The notes below the pieces were generated by a model. That model was not told the origin of the DNA. It did not search any database and saw only the letters and a list, made by a program, of their open reading frames with translations. Below, one piece after another: positions 62,088 through 64,000 of a stretch of DNA of 64,000 bases. Origin of the DNA: Sinosporangium siamense (GTDB lineage Bacteria; Actinomycetota; Actinomycetes; Streptosporangiales; Streptosporangiaceae); contig NZ_BOOW01000032.1 of assembly GCF_016863435.1 (NCBI RefSeq), positions 107,438 through 171,437 of the forward strand, written 5' to 3'. How positions within the stretch are numbered: position 1 is the first letter of the stretch; every line of letters starts with the position of its first letter. Both the position numbers and the translations under genes were made by a program.

Positions 62088-62136
62088 GCAAGGATCGTAC
62101 AAGACGGGTTCCCGGCCGCGGAGCATGCTCAAGTGC

Positions 62137-62568
62137 ATGACAAGCGAAGGAACTCCTGTTCGTTTCAGCACGAAGATCGCTGTTCTGCTGCGTGAGGATT
62201 TGCAGACGTGGCAGCGGGTGAACGTCACCGCTTTTCTGGTCAGCGGGCTGGGAACGGAGGAGCCCGGGATAGTCGGAGAGCCTTACTTCGACGCCGACGA
62301 AAACCGATATATGCCGATGTTTCGGCAGCCGGTGCTGGTTTTTGAGGGCACCAAGGAGGCAATGAAGGCCGCCCACACGCGGGCCCTCGTCCGGAGAGTG
62401 CCACTCGCGGTCTTCACGTCGGACCTGTTCGCCACCGGCAACGAGGCCGACAACCGCGCCGCCGTACGCAAGATCGGCCGAGATGACCTCGACCTGGTCG
62501 GCATGGCCATACACGGACCGCGCAACAGTGTCGACAAGATCCTCAAAGGCGCCCGGATTCATCCGTGA
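62137..62568 (+). CDS. DUF2000 family protein
   Basis: 143 residues from the ATG at 62137. FSTKIAVLLREDLQTWQRVNVTAFLVSGLG and QPVLVFEGTKEAMKAAHTRAL are typical of DUF2000, a small alpha/beta family related to peptidyl-tRNA-hydrolase-2 folds and of unknown role. The divergent AraC regulator often accompanies DUF2000 genes, so it probably controls this gene. The intergenic stretch is only 49 bases. Confidence 0.86.
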   Translation: MTSEGTPVRFSTKIAVLLREDLQTWQRVNVTAFLVSGLGTEEPGIVGEPYFDADENRYMPMFRQPVLVFEGTKEAMKAAHTRALVRRVPLAVFTSDLFATGNEADNRAAVRKIGRDDLDLVGMAIHGPRNSVDKILKGARIHP

Positions 62569-62569
62569 C

Positions 62570-62953
62570 TTAAGGGTTTGGCCCCCGTGGCACACCCTCG
62601 CCCGCCCCGTTCTCCAGGTGCTGCAACGCGGGGTAGACGGCACCGGGGCTCGGCCGCCAGGAGCCCTGGCTGCGGTCGGCGATGCGCTGCACGACTTGGT
62701 GCCCGTTCCACTGCTCCTCCTCACTCAGCACGGCCAGGGGCGCCCTACGGATGTCTCCGCGGCTGGGCTTGTGCGCACGCATCGCCATGATCCCGGCGGG
62801 AGGTCCGGGCGCACGGATGGCCATGGGGAGGGCAGGTTGAGCGAGGTCCAGGGGGGAGGGCGGGCTCCGCGCCCGGGAGCACGGGCGCGAGGGCCCCGGG
62901 TCGCGGCGGGTTGCCCGGTTTAAGGGATCTCTTTGTTGCGCATGGCTGACCAC
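62570..62953 (-). pseudogene. Truncated PadR-type regulator
   Basis: The minus-strand frame contains RAHKPSRGDIRRAPLAVLSE, WNGHQVVQRIADRSQGSWR and PSPGAVYPALQHLE, a clear PadR winged-helix start, and then diverges into GAGEGVPRGPNP and a stop. The wing and the whole dimerisation half, about 80-100 residues, are lost. An ATG at 62941-62943 starts MRNKEIP then stops, possibly the original N-terminus in a shifted frame. Confidence 0.65.
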
Positions 62954-62961
62954 CCGTCAAA

Positions 62962-63009
62962 AGAAGTTCTAGAAGAACCCGGCAGCGGAACTCTGCTTCT
63001 AGAACTTCT
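62962..63009. promoter_or_regulatory. Paired palindromic operators before the PadR remnant
   Basis: AGAAGTTCTAGAAG (62962-62975) and CTTCTAGAACTTCT (62996-63009) are exact reverse complements 20 bases apart; each also contains the palindrome TTCTAGAA. The arrangement fits a dimeric repressor site for the PadR gene, or a stable hairpin. Confidence 0.5.
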
Positions 63010-63268
63010 ATAGATCAACTGCTGGGAAGGCGACGGTGACGGTCAGACCGCCGCAGGGGGCGGGGACGGTGGTGAGAGTGGCGTCGTGTGCGGCGGCGAC
63101 GGCTTGCACGATGGACAACCCCAGCCCCAGGCCCTCCCCGGTGCGTGCGGTGCCGAGGCGCTGGAACGGCTGGTAGAGCCGCTCGACGGCGTCCGGCGGC
63201 ACGTCCGAGCTCGCCACCCATGAGGTCACGGAAGTGGACCCGGCGACACTGGAAAAGGCGCAGACCAC
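63008..63268 (-). pseudogene. Histidine kinase C-terminal fragment
   Basis: The minus-strand frame contains PPDAVERLYQPFQRLGTARTGEGLGLGLSIVQAVAAAHDATLTT, the F- and G2-box end of an HATPase_c domain (ERLFxPFQRLG...GLGLGLSIV). The H-box, N- and G1-boxes and any membrane part are missing upstream, where an M16 peptidase gene begins at 63330. It is a 3' remnant of a two-component kinase. Confidence 0.6.
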
Positions 63269-63329
63269 CTGCGCGTGAAGCTGGGGCCGGGTCCGCAGAC
63301 GGGCCCCGGCCGACGGCAGGAGGTAGTCC

Positions 63330-64000
63330 TCAGCCGACCACGGTCAGCGGAAACCCGAGCGACTCAAGCGTCCCCCGCACGACCCGTGCGTCGCCGACTG
63401 CGACGACGACCGGCGCCGCCGAGGCCATGTGGCGGCTGACCGCCGCGGAGACAGTGCCGGCGTCCAGTTCACGGAGAACACGAAATAGATCGTCGACATG
63501 ATCGACGGGCAGGCCGTCGCCGACGGCCGACGCCAGGGCGTCGGCGACGGCCTGCGCGGTCTCATATCTGGCCGCCGCCCCAAAGGTCAGGGCCTGTACG
63601 GCGGAAGCACACTCGTCCGCCGTGATCCCCCCGCCGGCCAGGCGCCGCACCTCGGCCAGCAGGAGGCCGAGCGACTCGCCGGTCACCTCGGCGTGCACCG
63701 CCCCCTCGGCCACCAGCAGACCGGCGCCCCCCACCGGCACCGGCTCGGTCAGGAAACCGTAGGTATAGCCCCTGTCCTCCCGCAACACGGCGTTGAGCCG
63801 GGACGACAGGCCACCCCCGAGCACCTGCCAGGCCACGGTGAGCGCCGCCCACGCGGCCCCGGTCCGGTGCGCCACGCCGAATCCAGCGGCCAGATGCGTC
63901 TGGGCGGCCCCCTCCCGGTGCACGAGCACGAGCCGCGGCCCGCCAGCGAACCCCGGCACGGACACGGCCGCGCCCACCCCCGGCAGCCGGAGGTTCGGGA
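63330..64000 (-). CDS. M16 family zinc peptidase, C-terminal part (partial)
   Basis: The open frame continues through the right edge, so the 5' end, including the HxxEH zinc site, lies outside. What is visible is an M16 second-half domain: LVLVHREGAAQTHLAAGFGVAHRTG, GGGLSSRLNAVLREDRGYTYGF (the R-Y pair that binds substrate C-terminus) and VTGESLGLLLAEVRRLAGGGIT. In actinomycetes such proteins usually occur as a pair of M16 genes, one catalytic and one inactive; which one this is cannot be told. Confidence 0.82.
   Translation of the reverse strand, partial: PNLRLPGVGAAVSVPGFAGGPRLVLVHREGAAQTHLAAGFGVAHRTGAAWAALTVAWQVLGGGLSSRLNAVLREDRGYTYGFLTEPVPVGGAGLLVAEGAVHAEVTGESLGLLLAEVRRLAGGGITADECASAVQALTFGAAARYETAQAVADALASAVGDGLPVDHVDDLFRVLRELDAGTVSAAVSRHMASAAPVVVAVGDARVVRGTLESLGFPLTVVG

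Noticed and set aside
1..64000. CRISPR arrays, tRNA or rRNA genes, integrases and insertion sequences
   Set aside because: I saw no regularly spaced repeats, no tRNA-like cloverleaf sequence and no transposase or integrase motifs in any frame I examined.

Overview
The window is high-GC actinobacterial DNA with GTG starts, dense GGAGG-type ribosome sites and many overlapping stop/start pairs. The gene families (XRE/ImmA-like/membrane-protein triad, AfsR/SARP regulator, type II polyketide synthase, STM4015-type leucine-rich protein) point to a filamentous actinomycete; I would guess Streptosporangiales or a relative, but the sequence alone does not fix the genus.

Left flank (1-22.3 kb). A minus-strand XRE regulator / ImmA-like metallopeptidase-fold protein / membrane-protein operon runs off the left edge. 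It is followed by scattered metabolic and regulatory genes: a PIG-L protein with a changed active-site motif, an amidohydrolase, a divergent GlxA-AraC / DJ-1 pair, and a TetR regulator with an NmrA-like reductase. Next come two tandem 1.17-1.19 kb-residue secreted subtilisin-fold proteins that have both lost their catalytic residues, then a MoxR ATPase / DUF2201-VWA pair and a YchJ-type protein. An OLD-like AAA ATPase follows; its DUF4276 partner is broken by a stop codon and a frameshift. An alpha/beta hydrolase pseudogene closes the flank.

Biosynthetic region (about 22.3-57.8 kb). This is a type II (aromatic) polyketide cluster. The minimal PKS and early cyclases sit at 40.6-44.6 kb (TcmI-type cyclase, cupin, KS-alpha, KS-beta/CLF, ACP, TcmN-type cyclase). 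A SchA/CurD protein, two SDR reductases, a KAS III, two P450s, two ABM monooxygenases, two DUF1772 anthrone-oxygenase-like proteins, two FAD oxygenase-fold proteins, an O-methyltransferase, two exporters and an AfsR/SARP activator with NB-ARC domain surround them. The combination resembles pentangular polyphenol/xanthone clusters. The unusual parts are an asparagine-synthetase homologue without its glutaminase cysteine, an aminolevulinate-synthase homologue without its PLP lysine, a cytochrome bd oxidase with its own two-component system, and a lipid-sugar set (two GT39 enzymes and a GT2-GtrA fusion) in place of ordinary NDP-sugar glycosyltransferases. Heptamer repeats in an 11-bp register, the arrangement typical of SARP sites, occur before at least four transcription units, two of them sharing one bidirectional site.

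Right flank (57.8-64 kb). A low-GC membrane-anchored orphan, an STM4015-type protein, an AraC / DUF2000 divergent pair and an M16 peptidase cut by the right edge are mixed with remnants of a class II aldolase, an alpha/beta hydrolase, a PadR regulator and a histidine kinase.
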